Assembly (NCBI GenBank): GCA_903930805.1
Contig: CAIYZZ010000049.1
Location: 1 to 6,582, forward strand
Direction of reading: 5' to 3'
DNA: 6,582 bases
From: an uncultured Rhodocyclaceae bacterium
Lineage (GTDB): Bacteria > Pseudomonadota > Gammaproteobacteria > Burkholderiales > Rhodocyclaceae
Below are positions 1 to 6,518 of this stretch, piece after piece (the stretch's first letter is position 1; each line of letters opens with the position of its first letter). The translations under genes were made by a program, and so were the position numbers. The notes under the pieces were generated by a model, which saw nothing but the letters and a program-made list of their open reading frames with translations, was not told the origin of the DNA and ran no database searches.

Positions 1-846
1 ATCCTCAAGACCGTTGCCGTCAAGGCTCCGGGCTTTGGCGACCGCCGCAAGGCCATGCTGGAGGACATCGCCATCCTGACGGGCGGCACGGTGATCGCCG
101 AGGAAGTCGGCCTGACCCTGGAAAAAGCCACGCTGAAGGATCTTGGCCAGGCCAAGCGCGTCGAAGTGTCGAAGGAAAACACCACCCTGATCGACGGTGC
201 CGGTTCCGAGGATGCCATCAAGGGTCGCGTTACCCAGGTGCGTGCCCAGATCGAAGAGGCTTCCAGCGATTACGACAAAGAGAAGCTGCAAGAGCGCGTG
301 GCCAAGCTGGCCGGCGGTGTTGCACTGATCAAGGTGGGTGCCGCCACCGAAGTCGAGATGAAAGAGAAGAAGGCCCGCGTCGAAGACGCGCTGCATGCCA
401 CCCGCGCTGCCGTTGAAGAAGGCATCGTTCCCGGCGGCGGCGTGGCATTCCTGCGCGCTCGCGCCAGTGTCTCGATCAAGGGTGCCAACCACGACCAGGA
501 AGCCGGCATCAAGATCGTGCTGCGCGCGATTGAACAGCCGATGCGCGAAATCGTTGCCAATGCCGGCGACGAGCCGAGCGTGGTGGTGAACAAGGTACTC
601 GAAGGCAAGGGCAACTTTGGCTACAACGCCGCCACCGGCGAGTACGGCGATCTGGTGGCCATGGGCGTGCTGGACCCGACCAAGGTTGCGCGCATCGCAC
701 TGCAAAACGCCGCGTCCGTCGCCGGCCTGATGCTTACCACCGACTGCATGGTGGCCGAGCTGGTCGAAGACAAGCCTTCAAGCGGTGGCGGCATGGGCGG
801 CGGCATGGGCGGTATGGGTGGCATGGGCGGCATGGACATGATGTAA
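1..846 (+). CDS. groEL: Chaperonin GroEL (Hsp60), C-terminal half, 5' end outside window
   Basis: This is the large chaperonin subunit, which forms the double-ring ATP-driven folding chamber with GroES in the cytoplasm. The frame is open from base 1 and gives 281 residues to the TAA at 844-846. Against the usual length of about 548, the window starts near residue 268, at the family segment [15 protein letters not shown]. It carries the rest of the apical domain, the second intermediate segment and the C-terminal equatorial domain. Visible landmarks are [31 protein letters not shown] (its Asp, codon 385-387, corresponds to the ATP-hydrolysis residue Asp398 of E. coli), the PGGGVA nucleotide-binding turn, [10 protein letters not shown] and VLDPTKV. 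The protein ends in the typical Gly-Met repeat tail and a final MDMM. groES presumably lies upstream, outside the window. Identification is certain; no anomaly is seen in the coding part. Confidence 0.98.
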   Translation: MLKTVAVKAPGFGDRRKAMLEDIAILTGGTVIAEEVGLTLEKATLKDLGQAKRVEVSKENTTLIDGAGSEDAIKGRVTQVRAQIEEASSDYDKEKLQERVAKLAGGVALIKVGAATEVEMKEKKARVEDALHATRAAVEEGIVPGGGVAFLRARASVSIKGANHDQEAGIKIVLRAIEQPMREIVANAGDEPSVVVNKVLEGKGNFGYNAATGEYGDLVAMGVLDPTKVARIALQNAASVAGLMLTTDCMVAELVEDKPSSGGGMGGGMGGMGGMGGMDMM

Positions 847-868
847 TCGGCACAGCCGGTTACATCAT
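838..868 (+). other. RNA hairpin spanning the groEL stop codon
   Basis: Bases 838-851 pair with 855-868 to give a 14-bp stem with 13 Watson-Crick pairs and one G-U pair (847-859), closed by the triloop ACA. The groEL stop codon (844-846) lies inside the left arm. No U tract follows directly; only three bases separate it from the next hairpin. It may protect the groEL mRNA 3' end from exonucleases or act together with the terminator. The pairing is seen directly; the role is inferred. Confidence 0.6.
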
Positions 869-871
869 CAG

Positions 872-907
872 CGCCCCGCACGGGAAACCGTGTGGGGCGT
901 TTGCTTT
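872..907 (+). terminator. Probable intrinsic terminator after groEL
   Basis: Bases 872-883 pair with 888-899 in a GC-rich 12-bp stem with one G-U pair (878-893) and a stable GAAA (GNRA) tetraloop at 884-887. A broken U tract follows (TTTGCTTT, 900-907). It lies between groEL and the response regulator gene and fits the end of the groES-groEL operon. The interrupted U run makes it weaker than a classical terminator, so some read-through is possible. Confidence 0.75.
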
Positions 908-942
908 GGTGCCCGGAAAAGTCGGCTCTGGCAGGACGGCGT

Positions 943-948
943 TAGAAT
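943..948 (+). promoter_or_regulatory. Candidate -10 element of the two-component operon
   Basis: TAGAAT matches the sigma-70 -10 consensus at 5 of 6 positions and lies just after the groEL terminator. No good -35 hexamer is found 16-18 bases upstream. If used, transcription would begin around 954-956, only a few bases before the ATG at 958, giving a nearly leaderless mRNA. That would agree with the absence of a Shine-Dalgarno sequence in front of this gene. This is a proposal from position and sequence only. Confidence 0.35.
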
Positions 949-957
949 AATCGGGCC

Positions 958-1644
958 ATGAGAATACTGCTTGCCGAAGATGACCCCATGATCGCCGATG
1001 GTCTGGTGCGCGCCCTACGCAAATCCAGCTATGCGGTCGATCATGTCAAGAGTGGTGTGGAAGCTGATACGGCGCTGGCCTCGCAGCGGTACGATCTGCT
1101 GATCCTCGATCTTGGTCTGCCCAAGTTGCCGGGCATCGAGGTGTTGAAGCGTCTGCGCGCGCGCAAAAATGCGCTGCCGGTATTGATCCTGACGGCACAG
1201 GATGGCCTCGAAGATCGTGTGCGCGGCCTCGATGCTGGCGCCGATGATTACATGACCAAGCCCTTTGCCCTGCCCGAGCTTGAAGCCCGCGTGCGTGCGC
1301 TGACGCGACGTGGCACTGCGATGCCGAACCGCATCGAATTCGGCTGCTTGAGCTATGATCAGGGCGAGCGTGTGGCACGCTGTGACGATCAGATCCTCGA
1401 TCTCTCCGCGCGCGAGTTGGCATTGCTTGAAATATTGCTGCTACGGGTCGGGCGCCTGGTGAGCAAGGATCAACTGGTCGACCATCTGTGCAGTTGGGGT
1501 GAAGAAGTCAGTACCAACGCCATTGAGGTGTATGTGCACCGCTTGCGCAAGAAGCTCGAACATACGCAGGTGCGTATCAACACCATGCGCGGGCTTGGTT
1601 ACAGTCTGGTGAAGCCTGACGCAATGCATGACGCCGCTGCCTAA
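958..1644 (+). CDS. OmpR/PhoB-family response regulator (QseB/TctD-like)
   Basis: This is a 228-residue cytoplasmic DNA-binding regulator, normal length for the family. Residues 1-115 are the receiver domain: acidic residues Glu7, Asp8 and Asp9, the predicted phosphoacceptor Asp51 in LLILDLGLP, Thr79 in LILTA, and Lys101 in the TKPF motif. Residues about 125-218 are a winged-helix domain, with LSARELALLEILL, the recognition-helix segment NAIEVYVHRLRKKL and the wing RGLGYSL. All residues needed for phosphorylation are present. The ATG at 958 gives the canonical MRILLAEDD beginning, so the start is secure although no Shine-Dalgarno is visible. The histidine kinase gene begins inside its last codons, so the two are co-transcribed and probably translationally coupled. 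The closest family types are QseB, TctD and PmrA. The target genes cannot be read from the sequence, but the adjacent symporter operon is the natural candidate. Confidence 0.95.
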   Translation: MRILLAEDDPMIADGLVRALRKSSYAVDHVKSGVEADTALASQRYDLLILDLGLPKLPGIEVLKRLRARKNALPVLILTAQDGLEDRVRGLDAGADDYMTKPFALPELEARVRALTRRGTAMPNRIEFGCLSYDQGERVARCDDQILDLSARELALLEILLLRVGRLVSKDQLVDHLCSWGEEVSTNAIEVYVHRLRKKLEHTQVRINTMRGLGYSLVKPDAMHDAAA

Positions 1645-3091
1645 GGTGGCTGACGCCAAGCTGGCTGCCGACAGTCAGCCGGCCGAGCCGCATTCGCTGT
1701 TCGGCGAGATTCTCGACTGGATGCTGGCACCGCTGCTGTTCCTCTGGCCGATATCTATCGTTGCCACCAATCACGTTGCCAACCAGATTGCCGACCTGCC
1801 CTACGATCGGCAATTGGGTGGTCATGTCGTCGCTATTTCACGGCAAGTGGAGGTTCATGGCACACGGATCAGCGTGAATCTGCCCGGCCCGGCGCGCGAT
1901 ATGCTGCGCGCCGACGAGGACGACACGACCTATTTTCAGGTGATCGGATCACATGGCGAACTGGTGGTCGGCGACAGCGACATTCCGCGGGTCGAAGTCC
2001 CCGGTTCGGCAGAGGACGTACAGACGCTTCGTTTTCGCGATGAACGAATTCACAACGAGGAGACGCGCGTCGCCTATCAGTTTGTGCCCACAGAGCCCGG
2101 GCAGCCGCCCGTGCTGGTGCAAGTGGCCGAAACCCGCCACAAACGCGAACAACTGGCGTCACGCATCATCTCGGGCGTGTTGCTGCCGCAATTCGCCATC
2201 ATTCCGCTGGCGGTGACTCTCGTCTGGCTTGGGCTGACACGAGGGTTGGCGCCGCTGAAGCGCTTGCAGCTACGCATCCGCCGTCGTCGGCCGGACGACC
2301 TGTCGCCGATCAACCTGCGCAATGTGCCGGAAGAATTACGTCCGGTCATCGCGGCCTTCAACGACATGATGGCGCGGCTGGAGGACAACCTCGAAGCGCA
2401 ACACCGCTTCATTGCGGCGGCGGCGCATCAGCTAAAAACGCCGTTAACGGGGCTGAAGACCCAGACCGAGTTGGCCCTGCAGGAAACCGACTATGTGCAA
2501 TTGCACGACTATTTGCAGCGTATCGCCGGCGGTGTCGACCGTGCCGCTCACCTCACTAGCCAGTTGTTGCAACTGGCGCGGGCCGAAGCCAGCCACGAAA
2601 CAGCGCACGACAAGGAGTCGGTCGACCTGGAGAACCTGGTGCGCGAGGTGACTGCCCATTGCGTGCCGCGCGCGCTGGCACGCAATATCGACCTCGGCTT
2701 CGAAGAAGCGGGGGCAGAGATGATTATTTTCGGGGTGCCTTTGCTGCTGCGCGAGATGATCGACAACTTGGTCGACAACGCCATCAAATACACTCCGGCA
2801 GGTGGTCGCGTCACGGTACGTTTGCGTGCCGCGCCGGATCTGATACTGGAGGTTGAAGACACGGGTATCGGTATCGCCAAAGAAGACCGGCCACGCGTCT
2901 TCGAGCGTTTCTACCGCGCCTTGGACACGAATGCAGAAGGCAGTGGCCTTGGCCTGGCCATCGTGCGCGAAATTGCCGATTTGCATCGGGCGAGCATCGC
3001 CGTGCTCGACAATCCTGGTGGGCGCGGGACGCTGATGCGTCTAGTGTTCGATAACGCGCAGCGTCAGCGAGAGGACCCGCGCGCGGTGTGA
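1628..3091 (+). CDS. Membrane sensor histidine kinase (TctE/QseC-like, 2CSK_N-type sensor)
   Basis: This is a 487-residue inner-membrane kinase and cognate partner of the overlapping regulator. In order: a short cytoplasmic N-terminus; membrane segment about 31-50; a periplasmic sensor domain about 55-178, resembling the two-component sensor kinase N-terminal family (2CSK_N) in position and in its LPYDRQL start; a second membrane segment about 180-203; a HAMP-like linker about 204-256; the dimerisation/phosphoacceptor helix with His267 in AAAHQLKTPL; and a HATPase domain with N box EMIDNLVDNAIKYTP (Asn380, Asn384), G1 box DTGIGI (411-416), F box FERFYR (425-430) and G2 box GSGLGLA (438-444). 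All catalytic motifs are intact. The ATG at 1628 overlaps the regulator by 17 bases; a GTG at 1646 (codon 7) is an alternative start just past the regulator stop. Kinases of this class often sit beside carboxylate transporters, which fits the symporter downstream. The ligand is unknown. Confidence 0.93.
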   Translation: MTPLPKVADAKLAADSQPAEPHSLFGEILDWMLAPLLFLWPISIVATNHVANQIADLPYDRQLGGHVVAISRQVEVHGTRISVNLPGPARDMLRADEDDTTYFQVIGSHGELVVGDSDIPRVEVPGSAEDVQTLRFRDERIHNEETRVAYQFVPTEPGQPPVLVQVAETRHKREQLASRIISGVLLPQFAIIPLAVTLVWLGLTRGLAPLKRLQLRIRRRRPDDLSPINLRNVPEELRPVIAAFNDMMARLEDNLEAQHRFIAAAAHQLKTPLTGLKTQTELALQETDYVQLHDYLQRIAGGVDRAAHLTSQLLQLARAEASHETAHDKESVDLENLVREVTAHCVPRALARNIDLGFEEAGAEMIIFGVPLLLREMIDNLVDNAIKYTPAGGRVTVRLRAAPDLILEVEDTGIGIAKEDRPRVFERFYRALDTNAEGSGLGLAIVREIADLHRASIAVLDNPGGRGTLMRLVFDNAQRQREDPRAV

Positions 3092-3120
3092 GATGCGGCA
3101 CTTGTAAGTTTTATGTCATG

Positions 3121-3131
3121 TTCGCGGCGAA
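3121..3131. promoter_or_regulatory. Short palindrome between kinase gene and symporter operon
   Basis: TTCGCGGCGAA is a perfect inverted repeat of two 5-base arms around one central G, in the 79-base gap (3092-3170) between the kinase and the symporter genes. It could be an operator or a weak hairpin. OmpR-family regulators usually bind direct repeats, so it is not the expected site for the adjacent regulator. The rest of the gap holds an A-rich stretch (TAAAAAT, 3148-3154) that might serve as a poor -10 element. No convincing -35/-10 pair or terminator was found in the gap. Confidence 0.2.
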
Positions 3132-3157
3132 TCATCCCGAAAGAGACTAAAAATAGC

Positions 3158-3163
3158 GGGGGG
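3158..3163 (+). promoter_or_regulatory. Ribosome-binding G run that sets the GTG start at 3171
   Basis: Six G residues lie seven bases before the GTG at 3171 and can pair with the CCUCC anti-Shine-Dalgarno through G-C and G-U pairs. An out-of-frame ATG at 3166 is only two bases from this run and would encode only four residues before a TGA at 3178-3180, so the GTG is preferred. Confidence 0.45.
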
Positions 3164-3170
3164 CAATGTC

Positions 3171-3434
3171 GTGCGGCTGACTGACAAGCATCGGGAGTAT
3201 TGGCATAAAAATCTCGCGATCACGTCAATCTTGCTCGTCATATGGTTTGTCGCCACTTTCGTCATGGGCTGGTATGCCCGCGAACTCAACGAAATCACTT
3301 TTCTGGGGCCGCTGGGCTTCTACATGGCGGCGCAGGGGTCGTTGGTCATCTACGTCGGCATAATTTTGTTTTACGCCCGCTACATGAACAAGCTCGACAA
3401 GGAGTACAGCGTCCACGAAGGGGACCTTGAGTAA
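3171..3434 (+). CDS. DUF4212 small subunit of a sodium:solute symporter
   Basis: This is an 87-residue inner-membrane protein with two predicted membrane helices (about 14-35 and 47-70), a short polar N-terminus and a charged tail. The segments GWYARELN, GPLGFYMAAQGS and YMNKLDKEY match what I recall as the signature of the DUF4212 family, described as the small partner of VC_2705-type sodium:solute symporters. The start is a GTG with a G-rich ribosome-binding run seven bases upstream; the next in-frame Met is at residue 32, inside the first helix, so a later start is unlikely. Its TAA stop overlaps the ATG of the large subunit by one base, a strong sign of coupled translation and of a two-subunit complex. 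Its role is probably assembly or stability of the transporter; transport itself is carried by the large subunit. Confidence 0.9.
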   Translation: MRLTDKHREYWHKNLAITSILLVIWFVATFVMGWYARELNEITFLGPLGFYMAAQGSLVIYVGIILFYARYMNKLDKEYSVHEGDLE

Positions 3435-5551
3435 TGGCCGCGGGGCAAACCCATTCGCAATTTGTCAGTAGTTTGAGACGCTATTACAGTTTCTACACCG
3501 GTGGTTTCATCGCCTTCGTCATCGTCGTCGGCATCCTCGAACAACTGGGCGTGCCGAACAAGATCCTCGGCTACCTGTTCCTGTTTTTTACAATCTTGCT
3601 CTATGCCGGCATAGGTTTCATGTCGAAGACGGCAGATATTGGCGAATACTATGTCGCCGGGCGGCGGGTACCGGCCTTTTTCAATGGCATGGCGACCGGC
3701 GCTGACTGGATGTCCGCCGCCAGCTTCATCGGCATGGCCGGTACGCTCTACTTGTCCGGTTTCGACGGCTTGGCCTTTGTGCTGGGCTGGACCGGCGGCT
3801 ATTGTCTGGTGGCCCTGCTGCTCGCACCCTACCTGCGCAAGTTCGGCCAATTCACGATTCCGGACTTTCTCGGCGCGCGCTTCGGCGGCCACCTGCCGCG
3901 TTTCATCGGCGTGGTGGCGGCCATCGCCTGTTCCTTCACTTATGTGATCGCGCAGATCTACGGCGTAGGCATCATCACCTCGCGCTTCACCGGCCTCGAG
4001 TTTCAGGTCGGCGTGTTCGTCGGTCTGGCTGGCATTCTGGTGTGTTCCTTCCTCGGTGGCATGAAGGCAGTCACCTGGACGCAGGTGGCCCAGTACATCA
4101 TTCTGATCATTGCCTACATGATTCCGGTGGTGTGGCTTTCTGTGAAGCATACTGGTGTGCCGATCCCGCAGATCGTTGCTTATACCGATTCACTGCCAAA
4201 GATCACGGCGCTGGAAAATGCGTTCAATGACAAGACCACGCCGAAGGGTGCCAAGGAGGAAGAGGTACGTGCCATTTTTCGCGTGCGCGCCGCTGCTGCC
4301 GAGATCAGGCTGGCTGCTATGGAGAGCGGCAAGGAGGTCTACCTGGCTGAGGAGAAATCCAAGCTGACGGTCAAGCTTGTTCAACTCAAGGCTGCTCATC
4401 CGCCCCCCGATTCAAAGCTGATCGAAACGGCAGAAAAGGCGATCAGAGATTTTCCCACCAACGTTACCGCAGCCAGGAAAATCTGGACCACGGAAAAAGG
4501 TTTGAGCGCTCGTGCTGCACCGGTCAAGCCACATACCGAGGCCTTCGCTGCCACCGGCAATACGCCGGACGAGATGGAGAAGAACCGCAGCATCGCCAAG
4601 AAAAACTTTCTGGCCCTCATCCTGTGTCTAATGGTGGGTACCGCTGCGCTGCCACACATCCTGATGCGCTACTACACCACGCCTTCGGTGCATGAGGCTC
4701 GCGTTTCGGTGTTCTGGTCGCTGTTCTTCATCTTTTTGCTCTACATCACTGCACCGGCGCTGGCGATCCTGGCCAAGTACGAGGTGTATAGCAACCTGGT
4801 GGGAACCAGCTTCGCATCTCTACCCGCCTGGGTCAGCAACTGGGCTACAGTCGACAAGACGCTGATGAGCATTGCCGACATCAACAAGGATGGCATCGTG
4901 CAACTGGCCGAAATCGTCATCGGCGGCGACCTGATCGTACTGGCAACCCCGGAAATCGCGGGTCTGCCCTATGTGATCTCGGGCCTAGTGGCGGCCGGGG
5001 GGCTTGCCGCCGCTCTCTCCACCGCTGACGGCCTGCTGTTGACTATCGCCAACGCTATGTCGCACGATATCTACTACAAGATGATTGACCCGAACGCCTC
5101 GACGATGCGCCGTCTGGCGGTATCGAAGGGCCTGTTGCTCGTCGTGGCTCTCTGTGCCGCTTACGTCACCAGCCTGAAGCCGGGCGACATCCTGTTCCTC
5201 GTCGGCGCAGCCTTCTCGCTGGCGGCTTCGAGCTTCTTTCCGGCGCTGGTGTGCGGGGTGTTCTGGAAACGCGCCAACTGGCTGGGCGCGGTGCTGGGCA
5301 TGAGCTTGGGTCTGGGCATCTGCGCCTACTATATGTACCTGACGTATCCGTTCTTCGGCGTCAATGGAGTCAAGTGGTGGGACATCAACCCGATCTCAGC
5401 CGGCACCTTCGGCATTCCCGCCGGCTTCCTCGGCATCATCATCGGCAGCCTGATCTCCCCGGCACCAAACAAGGAGATTCAGGACATGGTCGACCATGTG
5501 CGTTACCCGAGCCTGGACGGCACGGTTTCCGAGGGCAGCGTGGGTCATTAA
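3434..5551 (+). CDS. Sodium:solute symporter (SSS/SLC5 family, VC_2705-type), large subunit
   Basis: This is a 705-residue inner-membrane transporter expected to take up a small solute, likely an organic acid such as acetate or another monocarboxylate, with Na+ or H+. About 13 hydrophobic segments are visible. Family motifs include EYYVAGRRVP (71-80), the unwound first core helix region ATGADWMSAASFIG (87-100), FTIPDFLGARFG (140-151), LGGMKAVTWTQVAQY (207-221), ILMRYYTTPSV (409-419) and AALSTADGLLLTIAN (526-540), whose Ser529/Thr530 are candidate Na+ ligands. Compared with the roughly 550 residues of ActP-like members, it carries a hydrophilic insertion at about 253-388 and an EF-hand-like loop at 482-493. 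An AAGGGG ribosome-binding site at 3418-3423 precedes the ATG, which overlaps the small-subunit stop. It is often annotated as a cation/acetate symporter, but the substrate cannot be read from sequence and I give no actP name. Confidence 0.92.
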   Translation: MAAGQTHSQFVSSLRRYYSFYTGGFIAFVIVVGILEQLGVPNKILGYLFLFFTILLYAGIGFMSKTADIGEYYVAGRRVPAFFNGMATGADWMSAASFIGMAGTLYLSGFDGLAFVLGWTGGYCLVALLLAPYLRKFGQFTIPDFLGARFGGHLPRFIGVVAAIACSFTYVIAQIYGVGIITSRFTGLEFQVGVFVGLAGILVCSFLGGMKAVTWTQVAQYIILIIAYMIPVVWLSVKHTGVPIPQIVAYTDSLPKITALENAFNDKTTPKGAKEEEVRAIFRVRAAAAEIRLAAMESGKEVYLAEEKSKLTVKLVQLKAAHPPPDSKLIETAEKAIRDFPTNVTAARKIWTTEKGLSARAAPVKPHTEAFAATGNTPDEMEKNRSIAKKNFLALILCLMVGTAALPHILMRYYTTPSVHEARVSVFWSLFFIFLLYITAPALAILAKYEVYSNLVGTSFASLPAWVSNWATVDKTLMSIADINKDGIVQLAEIVIGGDLIVLATPEIAGLPYVISGLVAAGGLAAALSTADGLLLTIANAMSHDIYYKMIDPNASTMRRLAVSKGLLLVVALCAAYVTSLKPGDILFLVGAAFSLAASSFFPALVCGVFWKRANWLGAVLGMSLGLGICAYYMYLTYPFFGVNGVKWWDINPISAGTFGIPAGFLGIIIGSLISPAPNKEIQDMVDHVRYPSLDGTVSEGSVGH
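4877..4912 (+). other. EF-hand-type calcium-binding loop within the symporter
   Basis: Codons 482-493 of the symporter encode DINKDGIVQLAE. Asp1, Asn3, Asp5, Gly6, hydrophobic Val8 and Glu12 all match the canonical 12-residue EF-hand loop. It sits in a hydrophilic stretch (about 450-500) between hydrophobic segments and shortly before the sodium-site helix region. Calcium binding is inferred from the motif alone; only one loop is present, whereas regulatory EF-hands usually come in pairs. Confidence 0.55.
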
Positions 5552-5563
5552 AACTGTCTTGCC

Positions 5564-5585
5564 GTCCCGCTAGCGCCGACTTTTT
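5564..5585. terminator. Weak candidate terminator between convergent genes
   Basis: Only 32 bases separate the symporter stop from the end of the convergent TPR gene. An imperfect hairpin can be drawn: GTC (5564-5566) with GAC (5578-5580), plus CG (5568-5569) with CG (5574-5575) around a CTAG loop. It is followed by TTTTT at 5581-5585, and AAAA on the other side could serve the opposite strand. The stem is short and interrupted, so its function is doubtful. A perfect 8-base inverted repeat (5515-5522 with 5560-5567) with a 37-base loop is an alternative fold. Confidence 0.3.
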
Positions 5586-6174
5586 AGAAGGGCAATTCCG
5601 GAATGAATTTCATCAGATCGGCGCGCTCGGCATCATGCACCAGTTTCTTTGCGCGCTTGGGTTCGAACTTGACCAGTCGCTTGACGATGCCCGTCACGTC
5701 ATCGGGACGGTTGGCATGATGGTAGGCCATGCCCAACTGGTAGAAACCCTCGCCACTCATGGGTTGCAGTTCGACCACTTTCTCCAGCACTGTTACCGCC
5801 TCGGCGTGCTGGCCCAGGCGCGCATGTGCCAGCCCCATGCCGTACCAAGCCATGTCCTGCGTGGGTACCAGGCGCACCGCTTCGCTGAAGGCGGCGATCG
5901 CCCCTTGTGGCTTGCCCATGTGCTCGCGCACGTAGCCGAGGTTGAACCAGGTGGCACCGTCGTCCGGCGTCAGGGCCAGCGCCGCCTCGAACCATTTTTC
6001 CGCGACCGCGAAATTCTGTTTCTTCGCGGCAATCGCCGCCAGATGGCGTGCCGACTGCACATACTGCGGGTTGAGGCGAAACGCCGTGCTGTAAGCTTCG
6101 AAGGCGCTCTCTTCGCGGCCGAAAAAATGCAACAACCAGCCGCGGGCATAATGCCGCCAGTGTTCGTAATTCAT
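5584..6174 (-). CDS. TPR-repeat protein, five tandem repeats
   Basis: From the ATG at 6174 this is a 196-residue soluble protein. A TTG at 6186 would add four residues (200 in all); neither start has a clear Shine-Dalgarno, and I prefer the ATG. It is built of five consecutive, exactly 34-residue tetratricopeptide repeats at about 4-37, 38-71, 72-105, 106-139 and 140-173. Each shows the W/LG/Y-A-F-P spacing, seen best in ATWFNLGYVREHMGKPQGAI and AWYGMGLAHARLGQHAEAV, and each ends in a Pro at the same place. A charged tail of about 23 residues ends in FIPELPF. There is no signal peptide or membrane segment, so it is probably a cytoplasmic scaffold. TPRs bind proteins and say nothing of the pathway. 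It converges on the symporter and diverges from the small membrane protein gene, with 38 bases between start codons. No specific function can be assigned. Confidence 0.88.
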   Translation of the reverse strand: MNYEHWRHYARGWLLHFFGREESAFEAYSTAFRLNPQYVQSARHLAAIAAKKQNFAVAEKWFEAALALTPDDGATWFNLGYVREHMGKPQGAIAAFSEAVRLVPTQDMAWYGMGLAHARLGQHAEAVTVLEKVVELQPMSGEGFYQLGMAYHHANRPDDVTGIVKRLVKFEPKRAKKLVHDAERADLMKFIPELPF

Positions 6175-6212
6175 GAGATAGACCAACCCGGCAATGGAGA
6201 CAGAAACATAGC

Positions 6213-6518
6213 ATGAGCCAACCCGAACTGCTCATCCTCGGTGTACTACGGGCGCTGGTCGAAGTATCCATGCTGTTTCTGCTCGGCCAGGGCCTGCTGG
6301 CCCTGCTGGCCGGCAGCCGCCGGCACGACAACACCATGTACAAACTGTTCGTGATTGTCACTGCCCCGGTATTGAAGGCCATGCGCAAAATCACGCCACG
6401 GCAAATCATCGATAAGCATCTGCCCTTCATTGCCTTCGCCGTGCTGTTCTGGCTCTGGATCGGGTTGGCGTACGTGAAGAAAGTCTATTGTGACGCCAAC
6501 CTGTTAGAGTGTTTTTGA
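6213..6518 (+). CDS. Small inner-membrane protein, faintly YggT-like
   Basis: This 101-residue protein has a hydrophobic helix at about 6-33, a basic middle section and a second hydrophobic helix at about 69-88, followed by a short tail with two cysteines (Cys93, Cys100). The middle segment VTAPVLKAMRKITP and the following IIDKHLPFIAF resemble in pattern the Pro-Leu-Arg-Ile-Pro section of YggT-family membrane proteins, but this is a weak likeness noted by eye and not an assignment. The ATG at 6213 is preceded by GGAGA at 6196-6200, a rather distant Shine-Dalgarno. The gene is divergent from the TPR gene, and its stop codon overlaps the -35 box of the downstream tRNA promoter. The reading frame is plausible as a real gene because of the ordered membrane pattern and tight packing, but its function is unknown. 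Confidence 0.75.
   Translation: MSQPELLILGVLRALVEVSMLFLLGQGLLALLAGSRRHDNTMYKLFVIVTAPVLKAMRKITPRQIIDKHLPFIAFAVLFWLWIGLAYVKKVYCDANLLECF

Noticed and set aside
780..843. GGC-ATG rich repeat, considered as a DNA tandem repeat
   Set aside because: It encodes the normal Gly-Met repeat tail of GroEL and needs no other explanation.
3095..3113. GGCAC followed by T-rich sequence, considered as a sigma-54 promoter for the symporter operon
   Set aside because: The required GC at the -12 position, ten bases after the GG, is absent (TT instead), so it does not fit the -24/-12 pattern.
3166..3180. Four-codon micro-ORF (MSCG) overlapping the GTG start of the DUF4212 gene
   Set aside because: Its ATG is only two bases from the G-rich ribosome-binding run and it is too short to distinguish from chance; no regulatory design around it is evident.
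3380..4150. A 256-codon open frame on the minus strand opposite the symporter start
   Set aside because: It has no recognisable motif and an unnatural His/Glu-rich composition, and it is fully covered by the well-supported symporter coding sequence. Long antisense frames are common in GC-rich genes.
5251..6216. A 321-codon open frame on the plus strand across the symporter end and the TPR region
   Set aside because: It is out of frame with the symporter and antisense to the TPR gene. Its His/Arg/Gln-rich composition has no domain pattern, while the TPR repeats in the opposite strand are unmistakable.
5699..6430. A 243-codon minus-strand open frame crossing the TPR and small membrane protein genes
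   Set aside because: It is in another frame of the TPR gene, is rich in Arg/Gly/Ala, and has no domain signal.
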